Positions 1-9,096 are shown, numbered from the stretch's first letter. The stretch: 64,000 nucleotides of DNA from Pseudomonas sp. B21-023 (GCF_024749165.1 NZ_CP087190.1:1510001-1574000); one strand, 5' to 3'. The notes: generated from the letters alone by a model not told the origin. Numbers and translations: made by a program.

Positions 1-91
1 CCTCGACATAGGCGTGCAGGTGGCCCATGGCGTGGTGGGCGACCTGGTGGTTGAGGCCGTCGAGCAGGACCAGGATGACGTTGTGTTGCAT
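1..91 (-). CDS. Alkaline-phosphatase-superfamily phosphodiesterase, N-terminal fragment
   Basis: Only the first 30 codons are in the window; the gene runs off the left edge. The start is ATG at 89-91 on the minus strand with GGAG six bases upstream. The peptide opens MQHNVILVLLDGLN, the usual N-terminal strand of type I phosphodiesterase/nucleotide pyrophosphatase proteins, where the Asp of LLDG binds a catalytic metal. It lies downstream of the periplasmic binding protein gene in the same orientation, about 137 bases away, so the two probably belong to one uptake operon. Enzymes of this superfamily hydrolyse phosphate mono- or diesters, which hints at an organophosphorus substrate for the transporter. 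The substrate cannot be read from this fragment. Confidence 0.7.
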   Translation of the reverse strand, partial: MQHNVILVLLDGLNHQVAHHAMGHLHAYVE

Positions 92-140
92 GGTGGCTCC
101 GCAGGGGTATCAGTCGGTAGCGCGTCGCCCTCATCGCTGT

Positions 141-188
141 CAAGCCAGCTCCCACAGGTCTTGCGCTGACCCTGTGGGAGCTGGCTTG
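141..188. repeat. REP inverted pair
   Basis: Two perfect 18-base arms, 141-158 and 171-188, face each other across 12 bases. They carry the AGCTCCCACAGG core of the Pseudomonas REP family. The pair sits between two co-oriented genes, where it could trim or stabilise the transcript. Confidence 0.85.
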
Positions 189-228
189 CCGGCGACAGGG
201 CCGATTCAGGCAGAAGGGAATCTGCCCC

Positions 229-1287
229 TTATTCCATCTCGATGATCACCTGCTCCTGCCACTTCTGTGGCAGGGCCTTGGAGGTCGCTTCCCAGGCCGC
301 AGCATCTTTGATTGGCTGGGCGGCCTTGTACTGCTCGTTGGGCAGCAGCTTGGCCTGTACGTCCGCCGGCAGCTTCAGGTGTTCGGCACGGATCGGCCGG
401 GCGTGGCCGATGGCCAGGTTGGTCTGGCCGGCATCGCTGAAGATGTATTCACGGGTCAACTTGGCCGCGTTCGGGTGCTTGGCGTACTTGTTGATGATGG
501 TGGTGTAGCCGGAGATGACCGAGCCATCGGAGGGGATCAGCACCTCGAAGCGTTTCGGGTCGATCTGTTCGCGGTAGCTCAGGCCGTTGAAGTCCCACAC
601 CACGCCCACTTCCACTTCGCCTTTCTCCAGGGTCTGGATGGTCGGGTTGGCCAGCGACAGGCGCTTCTGCTGGGCCAGCTTGGTGAACAGCTGCAGGCCC
701 GGCTCGATGTTGCTTTCGCTGCCCTTGTAGGCGATGGCGGCGGCAAGCACGCCGTTGGCGGCCTGGGCGGCGGTGCCGACGTCACCGATGGCGACCTTGT
801 ACTTGCCCTTTTCCAGGTCGTGCCAGGTGCTTGGGCGGTCCTCTTCCTTCACCAGATCCTTGTTGATGATGAAGGCGATGGTGCCGGTGTAGGCCAGCGC
901 CCAGTGGCCGTCCTGGTCCTTGGCCCACGCCGGGACCTGGTCCCAGGTGCTTGGCTTGTAGGGCTGGGTCACGCCCTTGGTGACCGCGATCGGGCCGAAG
1001 GCCGCGCCGACGTCGCCGATATCGGCGCTGGCGTTGTCCTTCTCGGCATCGAACTTGGCGACTTCCTGGGCCGAACTCATGTCGGTGTCGCTGTGCTTGA
1101 GGCCGTACTTTTTCGCCAGGTCTTCCCAGGTGCCTTTCCAGTTGGCCCAGGCATCGGGCATGCCCACGCTGTTGACCGTGCCTTCCTTGCGGGCGGCGTC
1201 TTCAAGGGCCTTGAGGTCCTGGGCCATGGCCGAGGTGCAAAAAGCGATGGCCGAACCGAGCAGTGACGCCATGAACAACTTTTTCAT
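229..1287 (-). CDS. Periplasmic substrate-binding protein of an ABC transporter
   Basis: The 352-residue product begins with a signal peptide (MKK, hydrophobic core, AMA cleavage near residue 22) and then has the fold signature of the iron/polyamine/2-aminoethylphosphonate-type binding proteins (SBP_bac families): a GDVGAAFG segment near residue 90 and a late VVWDFNG segment. The start ATG at 1285-1287 is preceded by AAAGGAG at good spacing. It would capture a small solute in the periplasm for inner-membrane permeases, which must lie left of the window. A phosphodiesterase gene follows it and a divergent GntR/UTRA regulator precedes it; this context resembles phosphonate or phosphoester uptake operons. 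The ligand is unknown and iron or polyamine specificity is not excluded. Confidence 0.8.
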   Translation of the reverse strand: MKKLFMASLLGSAIAFCTSAMAQDLKALEDAARKEGTVNSVGMPDAWANWKGTWEDLAKKYGLKHSDTDMSSAQEVAKFDAEKDNASADIGDVGAAFGPIAVTKGVTQPYKPSTWDQVPAWAKDQDGHWALAYTGTIAFIINKDLVKEEDRPSTWHDLEKGKYKVAIGDVGTAAQAANGVLAAAIAYKGSESNIEPGLQLFTKLAQQKRLSLANPTIQTLEKGEVEVGVVWDFNGLSYREQIDPKRFEVLIPSDGSVISGYTTIINKYAKHPNAAKLTREYIFSDAGQTNLAIGHARPIRAEHLKLPADVQAKLLPNEQYKAAQPIKDAAAWEATSKALPQKWQEQVIIEME

Positions 1288-1352
1288 CCGAAGCTCCTTT
1301 GGTGGGTGCCTTGCATTCGTTGTTATGAACGGAAGCGGTGCTTGCGACCCCT

Positions 1353-1364
1353 TGGTCTAGGTCA
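1353..1364. promoter_or_regulatory. Possible GntR operator in front of the binding-protein gene
   Basis: TGGTCTAGGTCA resembles the TGG-TCTAGA-CCA-like palindromes bound by HutC/UTRA-type GntR regulators, with one arm degenerate. It lies about 66 bases upstream of the binding-protein start, where a repressor would cover the promoter. The assignment is inferred from pattern and position only. Confidence 0.4.
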
Positions 1365-1594
1365 GCAAACCTTGCGCCAAGGTAGGCCTGTTGCGTGACA
1401 GTTTGATGTAAGGGGCGGGGCGGGTGGCAGGCCCAAGGCCCTGGAACTACAGCGTAGACCAGATCGAAAGCCTTGATTCGCGTGGGCTGGCGCGGATCTG
1501 GCATATCTGGCAAGTGCCCTGCGGCGCCTGTGTCACAGGATGTTCATCAGCCGTGCCTAGGCTTGCACTACGCTCCAACTGCCCCGTTTCGGGG

Positions 1595-1608
1595 CTGGAC
1601 TAGTCCAG
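1595..1608. promoter_or_regulatory. Perfect 14-bp palindrome upstream of the GntR gene
   Basis: CTGGACTAGTCCAG is identical to its reverse complement. It ends 14 bases before the ATG of the GntR/UTRA regulator, as expected for an autoregulatory operator. Shape and length fit the GntR family; binding is not shown. Confidence 0.55.
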
Positions 1609-1622
1609 ATAGGTAACCTTTG

Positions 1623-2336
1623 ATGCAAGCGACGCCACCGCGCGCGGTAACAGCCATCTGCCACGCGCTGCAGGAGCAGATCGAACACGGCTTGCTGGCG
1701 CCCGGCGGCAAGCTGCCGGCCGAGCGCAGGCTCAGCGAGGTGTTCGACACCACGCGTATCACGCTGCGCGAGGCCCTGGTGCAGCTCGAGGCCATGGGCC
1801 TGATCTACCGCGAAGAGCGGCGCGGCTGGTTCGTCGCGCCCGAGCGTCTGACCTACGACCTGATCGAGCGCAGCCACTTCCATGCGATGGTGCGAGACCA
1901 GGGGCGCGAGCCGCGTACGCAGCTGCTGTCGGCGCGGCTGCAGCCGGCTTCGGCGGCGATCTGCGCGCGCCTGCGGCTGCCGGCGCTGTCCAGCGTGGTG
2001 AGGATCTGCCGGTTGCGGCGTATCGACGGGCGGGCGGTGCTGTATGCCGAGCACTATCTCAACCCGCGCTACTTCCCAGGAATCCTTGAGCTGGACCTGG
2101 CCCGGTCACTGACCGAGATCTATGCGCGGGAATACGCCATTCACTATGGGCAGGTGTGCTTCGAGATCCTGCCGACGGCGTTGCCGGTGGAGGCGGCGGC
2201 TGCCCTGAAGGTGTCGGCTGGCAGCCCCGGGCTGCATATCACCCGGGTCAACAGCGACCAGCATGGGCACCTGATCGACTGTGACCTGGAGTACTGGCGC
2301 CATGATGCGATTCGCATCCGCGCGCAGGCGGGGTAA
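1623..2336 (+). CDS. GntR-family regulator with UTRA domain
   Basis: The 237-residue protein has an N-terminal winged helix (about residues 8-70, with the typical LPAERRLSEVFDTTRITLREAL stretch split by the recognition helix) and a C-terminal UTRA ligand domain (about 90-230). Such proteins usually repress a neighbouring uptake or catabolic operon until a small effector binds the UTRA pocket. The ATG at 1623 is preferred over the TTG at 1620; no strong ribosome site precedes either. It is divergent from the binding-protein operon and the shared gap carries palindromes suited to a GntR dimer, so this operon is the probable target. It resembles PhnF/PhnR-type regulators, but the effector is not known. 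Confidence 0.85.
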   Translation: MQATPPRAVTAICHALQEQIEHGLLAPGGKLPAERRLSEVFDTTRITLREALVQLEAMGLIYREERRGWFVAPERLTYDLIERSHFHAMVRDQGREPRTQLLSARLQPASAAICARLRLPALSSVVRICRLRRIDGRAVLYAEHYLNPRYFPGILELDLARSLTEIYAREYAIHYGQVCFEILPTALPVEAAAALKVSAGSPGLHITRVNSDQHGHLIDCDLEYWRHDAIRIRAQAG

Positions 2337-2353
2337 GGGGGCTGCTGTGCAGC

Positions 2354-2439
2354 CCATCGCCGGCAAGCCGGCTCCCACAGGTTTGGCGTTAGTCTTGAAG
2401 GTCATGTGATCCCTGTGGGAGCCGGCTTGCCGGCGATGG
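2354..2439. repeat. REP inverted pair
   Basis: Two perfect 27-base arms (2354-2380 and 2413-2439) built on GCCGGCTTGCCGGC lie between the convergent GntR and MscS genes. They probably also serve as a bidirectional transcription stop. Confidence 0.9.
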
Positions 2440-2453
2440 GGCGCGAAGCGGCC

Positions 2454-4610
2454 CTAGCTGGCGGCTCCGCCGGCTTCAGGGATGGCACCACCCCCAGCCG
2501 TCACCACTTGCACCGACAGCCGTGGCGTCGCCAGATCCAACCCCGCTTCATCGAGCTGGCGCTTCAACGCCAGGTTGAACGCCCGCGACACCTCCCACTG
2601 CTTGATCGGCGCAGTCTTGAACCGCGCCCGCAGGATCGCCGATCCCGACTCGAAGCTTTCCACCCCCTGCAACTCCAGCGGCGACCAGATGTTGCGGCGC
2701 ATCAGCGGGTCATTGCGCAGTTTCTGCCCGACCTCGCGAATCAGGGTGATGGCCTGGTCGATGTTCATGCTGTGCGGGATGGCCACGCGGAAGATCGCGT
2801 AGCCGAATTCGCGCGAGTAGTTCTTGATGCTCTTGATTTCGCTGAACGGGATGGTGTGCACGATGCCGTCGATGTCGCGCAGGCGCACGGTGCGGATGGT
2901 CAGGCCCTCGACCGTGCCCAGGTGGCCGCCGACATCCACGTAGTCGTCGATGGCCAGCGAGTCCTCGATGATGATGAACAGGCCGGTGATCAGGTCGGCT
3001 ACCAGCGACTGGGCGCCGAAACCGATGGCCAGGCCGATGACACCGGCACCGGCCAGCAGCGGGGTGACGTTCATGCCCATGTTGGCCAGGGCGACGATCA
3101 CCGCAATGATGACGATCACCACGAACATCACGTTGCGGATCAGCGGCATCATGGTCTGCGCACGGGCGTTGGCCAGCCCGCGCCGCGAATGCACCAGGGC
3201 ATGATGCACGGCGGTGTCGGCGAGGATCCACACCAGCCAGGCGACGATCAGCGTGCCGGCCAGGCCCAGCAGGCGCAGGCTGACTTCATGGCCGTCACCC
3301 TCGGCGAAGCTGATCATCGAGTGGCCCCAGACGCGCAGGCCCAGTTCGATGAACAGCAGCCAGATGAACAGGTGCACCAGGACATAGCCGAAGTTGCGCA
3401 GGCGTTCGGTATAGACCGCCTGGCGCTTGTTGGCGCGCCTGGGCTTGGCGGCATGGCGACGGACCAGGCCATTGAGCACCATGCACACCACCACCAGCAC
3501 CGTGCACATCAGCGACTGGCGCAGGGCGGTGCTGGTGTCGCCGGCGGAGACGAAGGTGGCGAACAGCGAAATTGCCACCAGGATCAGCGCCGGGATGTAC
3601 CAGAAGCTGCCGAGCAGTTCGATGGTGTCGCTCAGGGTGCGCCGGGTCAGGCGCCGGGACAGGGGCTGGTTGCGGATCAGGTGGGCGATCGGGCGGCGGA
3701 AGCGCAGGATGAACAGCCCGGTGCATAGCGCGGCGATCACATTGGCCAGGGTGGCCAGGGCGTGGGCCAGGTGGCTGCCCAGCGCGGTGGTCAGGCGTGG
3801 GTCGCTCATCGCCTCGCCGAACGCGGCGAAGCTGCCGATCAGCCACAGCGGACGGAACGCCTGGTGCCGCAGAATGTGAAGGGCGCGGTGGCGATGCGGG
3901 CCATCGAGCAGCGAGAAGGCAATCACGCAGATCGCCGAGAACAGGGTGCCGACCACCAGCGCGTAAGCCAGCACCATGGCCATCGACTTGCCCAGCGAGG
4001 AGGGCAGGGCGAAGCTCAGGTACACGGTGAACACCAGCGCCACCAGCCATGGGCCCAGCTTGCGCAGGGCAAAGCGCACCAGGTCCCAGGTCCGCGGGTG
4101 CTGCGGCAGGTCTTCGGTCAGGCCGAAACGCAGGCGCACACGGTGGCCGATCCAGTTGAAGGCATAGGCCAGCAGGCCCCAGACCAGGATGACCCCGGCG
4201 AAGCCGAACAGGATCGCCGGCCATTGATGCACCGGCACCACCAGTGCGGCCAATTCGTCCTGGGCCTGGTCGATTTCCAGCGACCAGCGCTTGAACGGGC
4301 TGGCATCGCCGCTGAACTGTTTCTCGAAATCATGCAGGGCGCCGCCGATCAGGCCGAGCACGCCCTGTTCGACAGTGGGTTGCGATTGCCGGGTGGCATC
4401 GCGCAGCTTTTTCAGGTCGGCCAGCAGCTTGGCGCGTTGCTGGTCGTTTTCCAGGTTCTTGATCACCTCGTCCAGGGACTTGCCCAAGGGCTCGCTGGCT
4501 TCGGGCTGGGCGGGCGTGCTGGAGCCGAGCAGGCCTGGCAGGCCGGCGGCGTGCGCTGGCGTGACGAACAGCAGGAACAGCAGCGTGATGCAACGCAGGA
4601 GGGCTGGCAC
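2454..4610 (-). CDS. MscS-family mechanosensitive channel, large form
   Basis: The 718-residue protein starts at GTG 4608-4610 and has a signal peptide (cleavage after AHA, residue 21), a periplasmic helical segment, about ten membrane helices and then the MscS core. The pore-lining helix shows the Gly/Ala-rich GAGVIGLAIGFGAQSLV pattern near residues 510-535, followed by the beta domain with the conserved DYVDVGG stretch and a cytoplasmic alpha/beta domain. Channels of this type open under membrane tension and release solutes after hypo-osmotic shock. The length and long N-terminal extension match YbiO-like members rather than the 286-residue MscS. It is transcribed alone and converges on the GntR gene across a REP pair. 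Confidence 0.88.
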   Translation of the reverse strand: MPALLRCITLLFLLFVTPAHAAGLPGLLGSSTPAQPEASEPLGKSLDEVIKNLENDQQRAKLLADLKKLRDATRQSQPTVEQGVLGLIGGALHDFEKQFSGDASPFKRWSLEIDQAQDELAALVVPVHQWPAILFGFAGVILVWGLLAYAFNWIGHRVRLRFGLTEDLPQHPRTWDLVRFALRKLGPWLVALVFTVYLSFALPSSLGKSMAMVLAYALVVGTLFSAICVIAFSLLDGPHRHRALHILRHQAFRPLWLIGSFAAFGEAMSDPRLTTALGSHLAHALATLANVIAALCTGLFILRFRRPIAHLIRNQPLSRRLTRRTLSDTIELLGSFWYIPALILVAISLFATFVSAGDTSTALRQSLMCTVLVVVCMVLNGLVRRHAAKPRRANKRQAVYTERLRNFGYVLVHLFIWLLFIELGLRVWGHSMISFAEGDGHEVSLRLLGLAGTLIVAWLVWILADTAVHHALVHSRRGLANARAQTMMPLIRNVMFVVIVIIAVIVALANMGMNVTPLLAGAGVIGLAIGFGAQSLVADLITGLFIIIEDSLAIDDYVDVGGHLGTVEGLTIRTVRLRDIDGIVHTIPFSEIKSIKNYSREFGYAIFRVAIPHSMNIDQAITLIREVGQKLRNDPLMRRNIWSPLELQGVESFESGSAILRARFKTAPIKQWEVSRAFNLALKRQLDEAGLDLATPRLSVQVVTAGGGAIPEAGGAAS

Positions 4611-4654
4611 CGGGAAATCTACCTCAGGTCAAACGTTTGCCCGAGTGTAGAGGT

Positions 4655-4825
4655 TTACGACGGCAGTTTCTCGAGGATCTTCCAGCAGGTGAGGCCGAAA
4701 ATGCCGAGGGTGCCGATCCACATCATCAGCACGCCGACATTGCGCTCGCGCAGGCTGAAACCGATGGTCAGCAGCATCAGGAACAGGAACACCGGCACGA
4801 ACAGGGACAGGAACGGCGATGACAT
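4655..4825 (-). CDS. Small two-helix membrane protein
   Basis: This 56-residue protein begins MSSPFLSLFV and is almost wholly two hydrophobic segments joined by a short basic loop (residues about 25-29, LRERN). The start at 4823-4825 is chosen because AGAAGG lies nine bases upstream; an in-frame ATG at 4834 would leave no room for it. It lies between the MscS channel and apeB in the same orientation. Small proteins of this kind are conserved in Pseudomonas, but I do not recognise a function. Confidence 0.6.
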   Translation of the reverse strand: MSSPFLSLFVPVFLFLMLLTIGFSLRERNVGVLMMWIGTLGIFGLTCWKILEKLPS

Positions 4826-4941
4826 GGACAGCATCCTTCTGTTTTGGGGGCCATGTATCAAGCATAGCGCTTTGCAAGCGAGGCGGATTGATCGGGGGCA
4901 GGCGGTGACCCGATCGCGCGGCAAGTCGCATCGGCGCACTG

Positions 4942-4969
4942 CCGCTCCCACGGGGTCGCGTGGGAGCGG
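4942..4969. terminator. Hairpin downstream of apeB
   Basis: Arms CCGCTCCCACG and CGTGGGAGCGG pair across a six-base loop just past the apeB stop. The bases belong to the REP family, but the position suits transcription termination. There is no clear U-run. Confidence 0.5.
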
Positions 4970-4977
4970 GTTGGCCG

Positions 4978-6267
4978 TCAGGGCAGTTCGCGGCTGCGGT
5001 AGAAGGCGCCGAGCACCTTCACCAGGTGGGCCAGGTCATGGCTGCCGCACAGCTCGCGAATCGAGTGCATGGCAAAGGTCGGCAGGCCGATATCGACCGT
5101 GCGCACGCCCAGGTGGCTGGCGGTGATCGGGCCGATGGTCGAGCCGCAGCCCATGTCGCTGCGCACCACGAAGCTCTGCACCGGTACTTCCTCGGCCATG
5201 CACAGGTGGCGGAAGAACCCGGCGGTTTCGCTGTTGGTGGCGTAGCGCTGGTTGTTGTTGACCTTGATCACCGGGCCTGCGTTGAGCTTGGGGCCGTGGT
5301 TGCCGTCGTGCTTGTCGGCGTAGTTGGGGTGCACGCCGTGGGCATTGTCGGCCGAGACCATCAGCGAGCGCTGGATGGTGCGCACATAGTCGTCGCCATC
5401 GGGCAGCAGGCGTTGCAGGGTCTGTTCGAGCATCGGGCCGTCGGCGCCGCAGGCCGAGCAGGAGCCGACTTCCTCGTGGTCGTTGCACACCAGTACGCAG
5501 GTCTCGTCGCCTTCGGCGTTCAGCAGCGCCTGCAGGCCGGCGTAGCACGACAGCAGGTTGTCCAGGCGGGCGGCGGCGATGAAGTCGCCGTTCAGGCCGA
5601 TCAACGCGGCGTCCTGGGTGTCGTAGAAGCTCAGCTCGTAATCCAGCACCACGTCGGCGTTGAGGTCATGCTCGCGGGCCAGCTGCTCGGTGAGCAGGGC
5701 GCGGAAGTCGATGCGCTCGTCGCCGGCGACCTGTGCCAGGATCGGTGGCAGCTCGGTCTGCGGGTTGATCTGCCAGCCTTCGTTGGCGGTGCGGTTGAGA
5801 TGGATCGCCAGGTTGGGGATCACCGCGATCGGCAGCTTGAAATCGATCAGCTGGCTTTCCACCTTGCCGTCACGGCGGAAGGTGACCCGGCCGGCCAGCG
5901 ACAGGTCGCGGTCGAACCAAGGGGCGAGCAGGGCGCCGCCATAGACTTCGACGCCCAGTTGCAGGAAGCCCTGGCGTTGCAGTTCGGGCTGCGGCTTGAC
6001 CCGCAGGCATGGGCTGTCGGTGTGGGCGCCGACCATGCGGATACCGCCGATTAGCGGCGAATGCTTGCCGAGCTTGATGGCGATGATCGAGGAATCATTA
6101 CGGGTCACGTAGTAGCGACCACCAGGCGTAGTGGCCCAGCTGTCGCGCTCGTCCAGGCGCTGGTAGCCGGCGGCCTCGAGGCGCTGCGCGAGGCTGGCGG
6201 TGGCGTGGAAGGGCGTCGGGGAGGCCTTGAGGAATTCGATCAGGCCGGCGTTCAGGGCATCGCGCAT
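4978..6267 (-). CDS. apeB: M18-family aminopeptidase
   Basis: The 429-residue protein matches the length of bacterial M18 aminopeptidases. Visible family marks are GAHTDSPC (first metal ligands), CNDHEEVGS (catalytic Glu and a ligand), [10 protein letters not shown] and a late MGCGSTIGP segment. Such enzymes are cytosolic, dodecameric, use two zinc ions and remove N-terminal residues, acidic ones in particular, during peptide turnover. ATG at 6265-6267 has GGAG eight bases upstream. It stands alone between the small membrane gene and rluA, with a REP element on the upstream side. Confidence 0.93.
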   Translation of the reverse strand: MRDALNAGLIEFLKASPTPFHATASLAQRLEAAGYQRLDERDSWATTPGGRYYVTRNDSSIIAIKLGKHSPLIGGIRMVGAHTDSPCLRVKPQPELQRQGFLQLGVEVYGGALLAPWFDRDLSLAGRVTFRRDGKVESQLIDFKLPIAVIPNLAIHLNRTANEGWQINPQTELPPILAQVAGDERIDFRALLTEQLAREHDLNADVVLDYELSFYDTQDAALIGLNGDFIAAARLDNLLSCYAGLQALLNAEGDETCVLVCNDHEEVGSCSACGADGPMLEQTLQRLLPDGDDYVRTIQRSLMVSADNAHGVHPNYADKHDGNHGPKLNAGPVIKVNNNQRYATNSETAGFFRHLCMAEEVPVQSFVVRSDMGCGSTIGPITASHLGVRTVDIGLPTFAMHSIRELCGSHDLAHLVKVLGAFYRSRELP

Positions 6268-6330
6268 AAGTCACTCCAGACAGCAGTGGCGCGAGTTTAG
6301 CGTAAATGCTCGAAAAATTGTGTCAGCCCT

Positions 6331-6364
6331 ATCGCGAAGCGTGGGAGCGGGCTTGCCCCGCGAT
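6331..6364. repeat. Single REP element
   Basis: ATCGCG and CGCGAT arms flank the core GGGAGCGGGCTTGCCCC, the second REP variant seen in this window. Confidence 0.75.
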
Positions 6365-6376
6365 CGGGTCTGTATC

Positions 6377-7012
6377 TCAGAACGGTGCCGGACACTCGAA
6401 TTTCAGGCGTTCGCCAGACACCGGATGGGTAAAGCTCAGCATCGAGGCATGCAGGCACAGCCGCTCATGGGCCGCCAGCGCCTCGGGGTTGGCGTACAGC
6501 CGGTCGCCGAGCAGCGGGTGGCCGATCGACAGCATGTGCACGCGCAGCTGGTGCGAGCGCCCGGTGATCGGCGTCAGTTCGACCCGGCAGTGATCGCCGC
6601 AGCGCTCGACGATGCGCCAGAAGGTCAGGGCATGCTTGCCCTGCTCATGGTCGACCACGTGGCGCGGCTTGGTCGGTGGGTCGTAACGCAGGGGCAGGTC
6701 GATGCTGCCGCTGTCGAGCGCGGGCTGGCCCCAGCACAGCGCGGTATAGGCCTTTTCGGTCTCGCGGTCGTGGAACTGGCGTGACAGTTCGCGGTGGCTG
6801 TCGGCGTCGCGGGCGAGCAGGATGATCCCCGAGGTTTCCCAGTCCAGGCGGTGGACGATCAGGGCTTCCGGGTAGCCGTTTTCCTGCAGGCGGGTGATCA
6901 GGCAGTCCTTGTTGTCCTCGGCGCGGCCCGGCACCGACAGCAGCAGGGTCGGCTTGTTGATCACCAGGACGGCGGCGTCTTCGTGAAGGATCTGGATGTT
7001 CGACAGCGGCAT
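6377..7012 (-). CDS. rluA: RluA-family rRNA/tRNA pseudouridine synthase
   Basis: The 211-residue protein is close to the length of E. coli RluA and lacks the N-terminal S4 domain of RluC and RluD. It carries HRLDWETSG at residues 54-62, in which Asp57 should be the catalytic nucleophile, followed by the family motifs ending in GRSHQLRVHM and GDRLY. RluA isomerises U746 of 23S rRNA and U32 of several tRNAs. The gene is transcribed alone toward apeB; a REP pair and the end of minE lie upstream. Other RluA-type synthases share these motifs, so target specificity is inferred from size. Confidence 0.88.
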   Translation of the reverse strand: MPLSNIQILHEDAAVLVINKPTLLLSVPGRAEDNKDCLITRLQENGYPEALIVHRLDWETSGIILLARDADSHRELSRQFHDRETEKAYTALCWGQPALDSGSIDLPLRYDPPTKPRHVVDHEQGKHALTFWRIVERCGDHCRVELTPITGRSHQLRVHMLSIGHPLLGDRLYANPEALAAHERLCLHASMLSFTHPVSGERLKFECPAPF

Positions 7013-7059
7013 TGCTAGGTCTCGGTGAAATGGCGGAAAGCACTGGGGCCGCCTTGCGG

Positions 7060-7130
7060 CCCATCGCCGGCAAGCCGGCTACCACAGGATCCCGCGTTGT
7101 CTGTGGGAGCCGGCTTGCCGGCGATGGGCT
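7060..7130. repeat. REP inverted pair
   Basis: Arms at 7060-7088 and 7102-7130 match over 29 bases with one mismatch. They separate minE from rluA and are well placed to end minCDE transcription. Confidence 0.88.
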
Positions 7131-7166
7131 GCAAAGCAGCCCCAATGATTACACCCAGCTGCGCGA

Positions 7167-7421
7167 TCAGCGATCAGGCAGGGTGATGTTCAGTTCCAGA
7201 ATCGAGCAGCTGCCCTGGTTTTCCAGTTCGATCTGTACGTCGTCGTTGCCGATATTGACGTACTTGCGGATCACCTCGACCAGCTCCTTCTGCAAGGCAG
7301 GCAGGTAGTCCGGGGTGCTGCGCTGGCCACGCTCGTGCGCCACGATGATCTGTAGACGCTCTTTCGCTACCGACGCGCTGCTCTGTTTCTGTCTGCCACG
7401 AAAGAAGTCAAAAAGGTTCAT
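7167..7421 (-). CDS. minE: Cell division topological specificity factor MinE
   Basis: The 84-residue protein has the standard MinE layout: an N-terminal amphipathic helix (MNLFDFFRG), the MinD-contact segment (about residues 14-31, [15 protein letters not shown]) and a C-terminal dimerisation domain. It stimulates MinD ATPase and drives pole-to-pole oscillation so that MinCD blocks Z rings away from mid-cell. It starts three bases after the minD stop, so the two are almost certainly co-translated. A REP pair follows the gene. Confidence 0.97.
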   Translation of the reverse strand: MNLFDFFRGRQKQSSASVAKERLQIIVAHERGQRSTPDYLPALQKELVEVIRKYVNIGNDDVQIELENQGSCSILELNITLPDR

Positions 7422-7424
7422 GGT

Positions 7425-8237
7425 TTATTTGCCTCCAAACAGGCGCGCGAAGAATCCTTGCTTCGGCACTTCGATGAACCGCAGTGGCTTGGGCTTGCCC
7501 AGCAGGCGGTCGACGGTGTCGCTGTACGCCTGGCCGGCATCGCTCTGGTCATCGAGGATGACCGGGATACCCTGGTTGGAGGCCTTCAGCACGGCTTGGG
7601 ATTCGGGGATGACACCCAGCAGTTCGACCGAAAGGATTTCCTTGACGTCCTCGACGCCAAGCATTTCGCCCTTTTCGACGCGCTCGGGGTGATAGCGGGT
7701 GATCAGCAGGTGTTCCTTGATCGGGTCTTCGCCCTGTTCCGCACGGCGCGACTTGCTCGACAGCAGGCCGATCATGCGGTCGGAGTCACGTACCGACGAA
7801 ACCTCGGGGTTGGTCACGACGATGGCTTCGTCGGCGAAGTACATCGCCAGGTGCGCACCTTTCTCGATACCGGCCGGCGAGTCGCAGACCACGAAGTCGA
7901 ACTGGTCCTTGAGCTCCATCAATACCTTTTCAACGCCTTCCTTGGTCAGCGCGTCCTTGTCGCGGGTCTGGCTGGCGGCCAGCACGAACAGGTTTTCCAG
8001 GCGCTTGTCCTTGATCAGGGCCTGCTGCAGGTTGGCCTCGCCGTTGACCACGTTGACGAAGTCGTACACCACGCGGCGTTCGCAGCCCATGATCAGGTCG
8101 AGGTTACGCAGGCCGACGTCGAAGTCGACGATGACCGTCTTGTGCCCGCGCAGTGCGAGGCCGGTACCGATGGCGGCGCTGGTGGTGGTCTTGCCCACAC
8201 CCCCCTTGCCGGAAGTAACGACGAGAATCTTGGCCAA
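7425..8237 (-). CDS. minD: Septum site-determining ATPase MinD
   Basis: The 270-residue ParA/MinD-type ATPase begins MAKILVVTSG and has the deviant Walker A box GKGGVGKTT with the signature Lys11 and the P-loop Lys16. CDSPAGIE is the switch region. The C-terminal FFARLFGGK is the amphipathic membrane-targeting helix. MinD binds the membrane with ATP, recruits MinC and is displaced by MinE. It is the middle gene of minC-minD-minE, 97 bases after minC and three before minE. Confidence 0.98.
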   Translation of the reverse strand: MAKILVVTSGKGGVGKTTTSAAIGTGLALRGHKTVIVDFDVGLRNLDLIMGCERRVVYDFVNVVNGEANLQQALIKDKRLENLFVLAASQTRDKDALTKEGVEKVLMELKDQFDFVVCDSPAGIEKGAHLAMYFADEAIVVTNPEVSSVRDSDRMIGLLSSKSRRAEQGEDPIKEHLLITRYHPERVEKGEMLGVEDVKEILSVELLGVIPESQAVLKASNQGIPVILDDQSDAGQAYSDTVDRLLGKPKPLRFIEVPKQGFFARLFGGK

Positions 8238-8334
8238 GGTGTTTCACCCCTAAATAATTCGGGACAGACGTCCCTGCAAATACAAAAAACGGCAACGGGA
8301 AAAAAGTTGCGCTAAAAATGCCGGCAAGTATCCG

Positions 8335-9096
8335 TTAAAGACGGGTTATGTTCAACACGTCGCCGGACAGGCTGACTTGTACGCCCGAACCCCATAGCGG
8401 GTCGCGGCGCAGGTCTTCGCACACTTTGTACTGGCCGGCGATGGAGACCATTTCCGCGGTCATCTGCAGGCAGAAGATGCGCGCCTTGGTATTGCCCTTG
8501 ATGCCGGCCAGGGCACGGCCACGCATGGCGCCGTACACATGGATGTTGCCATCGGCGAGAAGTTCCGCGCCGGGGCTGACCGAGCCGGTCACCACCAGGT
8601 CGCCGCCCTGGGCGTAGATCTGCTGGCCGCCGCGCACCGTCGAGGTGATGATCCGCGTCGGGCGAACTTCCGGTTCGGCCGGCGCAGCTGGCGGCGCTGG
8701 CGCGGGCTCGGGCTTCTTCACCTCGGGCTCCGGCTCGAGCGGCCGTTCGCGGGCGCCGGACGGCGGCAGCACCGGCAGGTCGATGGCGATCGCGGCGGCG
8801 ATGTCTTCGATGCGGCTGGCGCGGATCGCCAGGGTGCGCAGGCCATGGTGGCGGCACACGCGCATCAGCCCGGGCAGGTCAATGGCGCCTTCGTCATGGG
8901 GCAGCTTGTCCAGGGCCAGCACCAACGGCGTGTTGCTGAAGAAATTCGGCGCCTGCGCGACCTTCGCCGCCAGCTGGCGGTCGAGGGATTCGAGGTCGTT
9001 GCGCGCCAGTTCCAGCACGGTGATGGCAAGCATGCTGCCCTTGAGCTGGAACACGGGGGCGTTGTCGGGTGTCGGGTTGGGGCTCATGGTCTGCAT
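8335..9096 (-). CDS. minC: Septum inhibitor MinC
   Basis: The 253-residue protein has an N-terminal FtsZ-inhibiting domain (about residues 12-110), a long Pro/Glu/Ala-rich linker (about 117-150) and the C-terminal beta-helical MinD-binding domain ([15 protein letters not shown] onward). The linker is longer than in E. coli MinC (231 residues). Start ATG 9094-9096 or 9085-9087 are both possible. First gene of the min operon, divergent from lpxL across a 100-base gap that must hold both promoters. Confidence 0.96.
   Translation of the reverse strand: MQTMSPNPTPDNAPVFQLKGSMLAITVLELARNDLESLDRQLAAKVAQAPNFFSNTPLVLALDKLPHDEGAIDLPGLMRVCRHHGLRTLAIRASRIEDIAAAIAIDLPVLPPSGARERPLEPEPEVKKPEPAPAPPAAPAEPEVRPTRIITSTVRGGQQIYAQGGDLVVTGSVSPGAELLADGNIHVYGAMRGRALAGIKGNTKARIFCLQMTAEMVSIAGQYKVCEDLRRDPLWGSGVQVSLSGDVLNITRL

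Larger units (their letters stand above)
1288..1622. promoter_or_regulatory. Divergent intergenic region with operator-like palindromes
   Basis: This 335-base gap separates the binding-protein gene (minus strand) from the GntR regulator (plus strand), so it must hold both promoters. It contains a perfect palindrome at 1595-1608, an imperfect TGGTCTAGGTCA site at 1353-1364 and a half-site TAGACCA at 1456-1462. No convincing ORF or RNA gene was seen. Promoter hexamers are not clear enough to call. Confidence 0.6.

Noticed and set aside
2406..5126. Long plus-strand open frames opposite the MscS channel and apeB
   Set aside because: The translations are His/Gln/Gly-rich low-complexity text, typical antisense shadows of real minus-strand genes.
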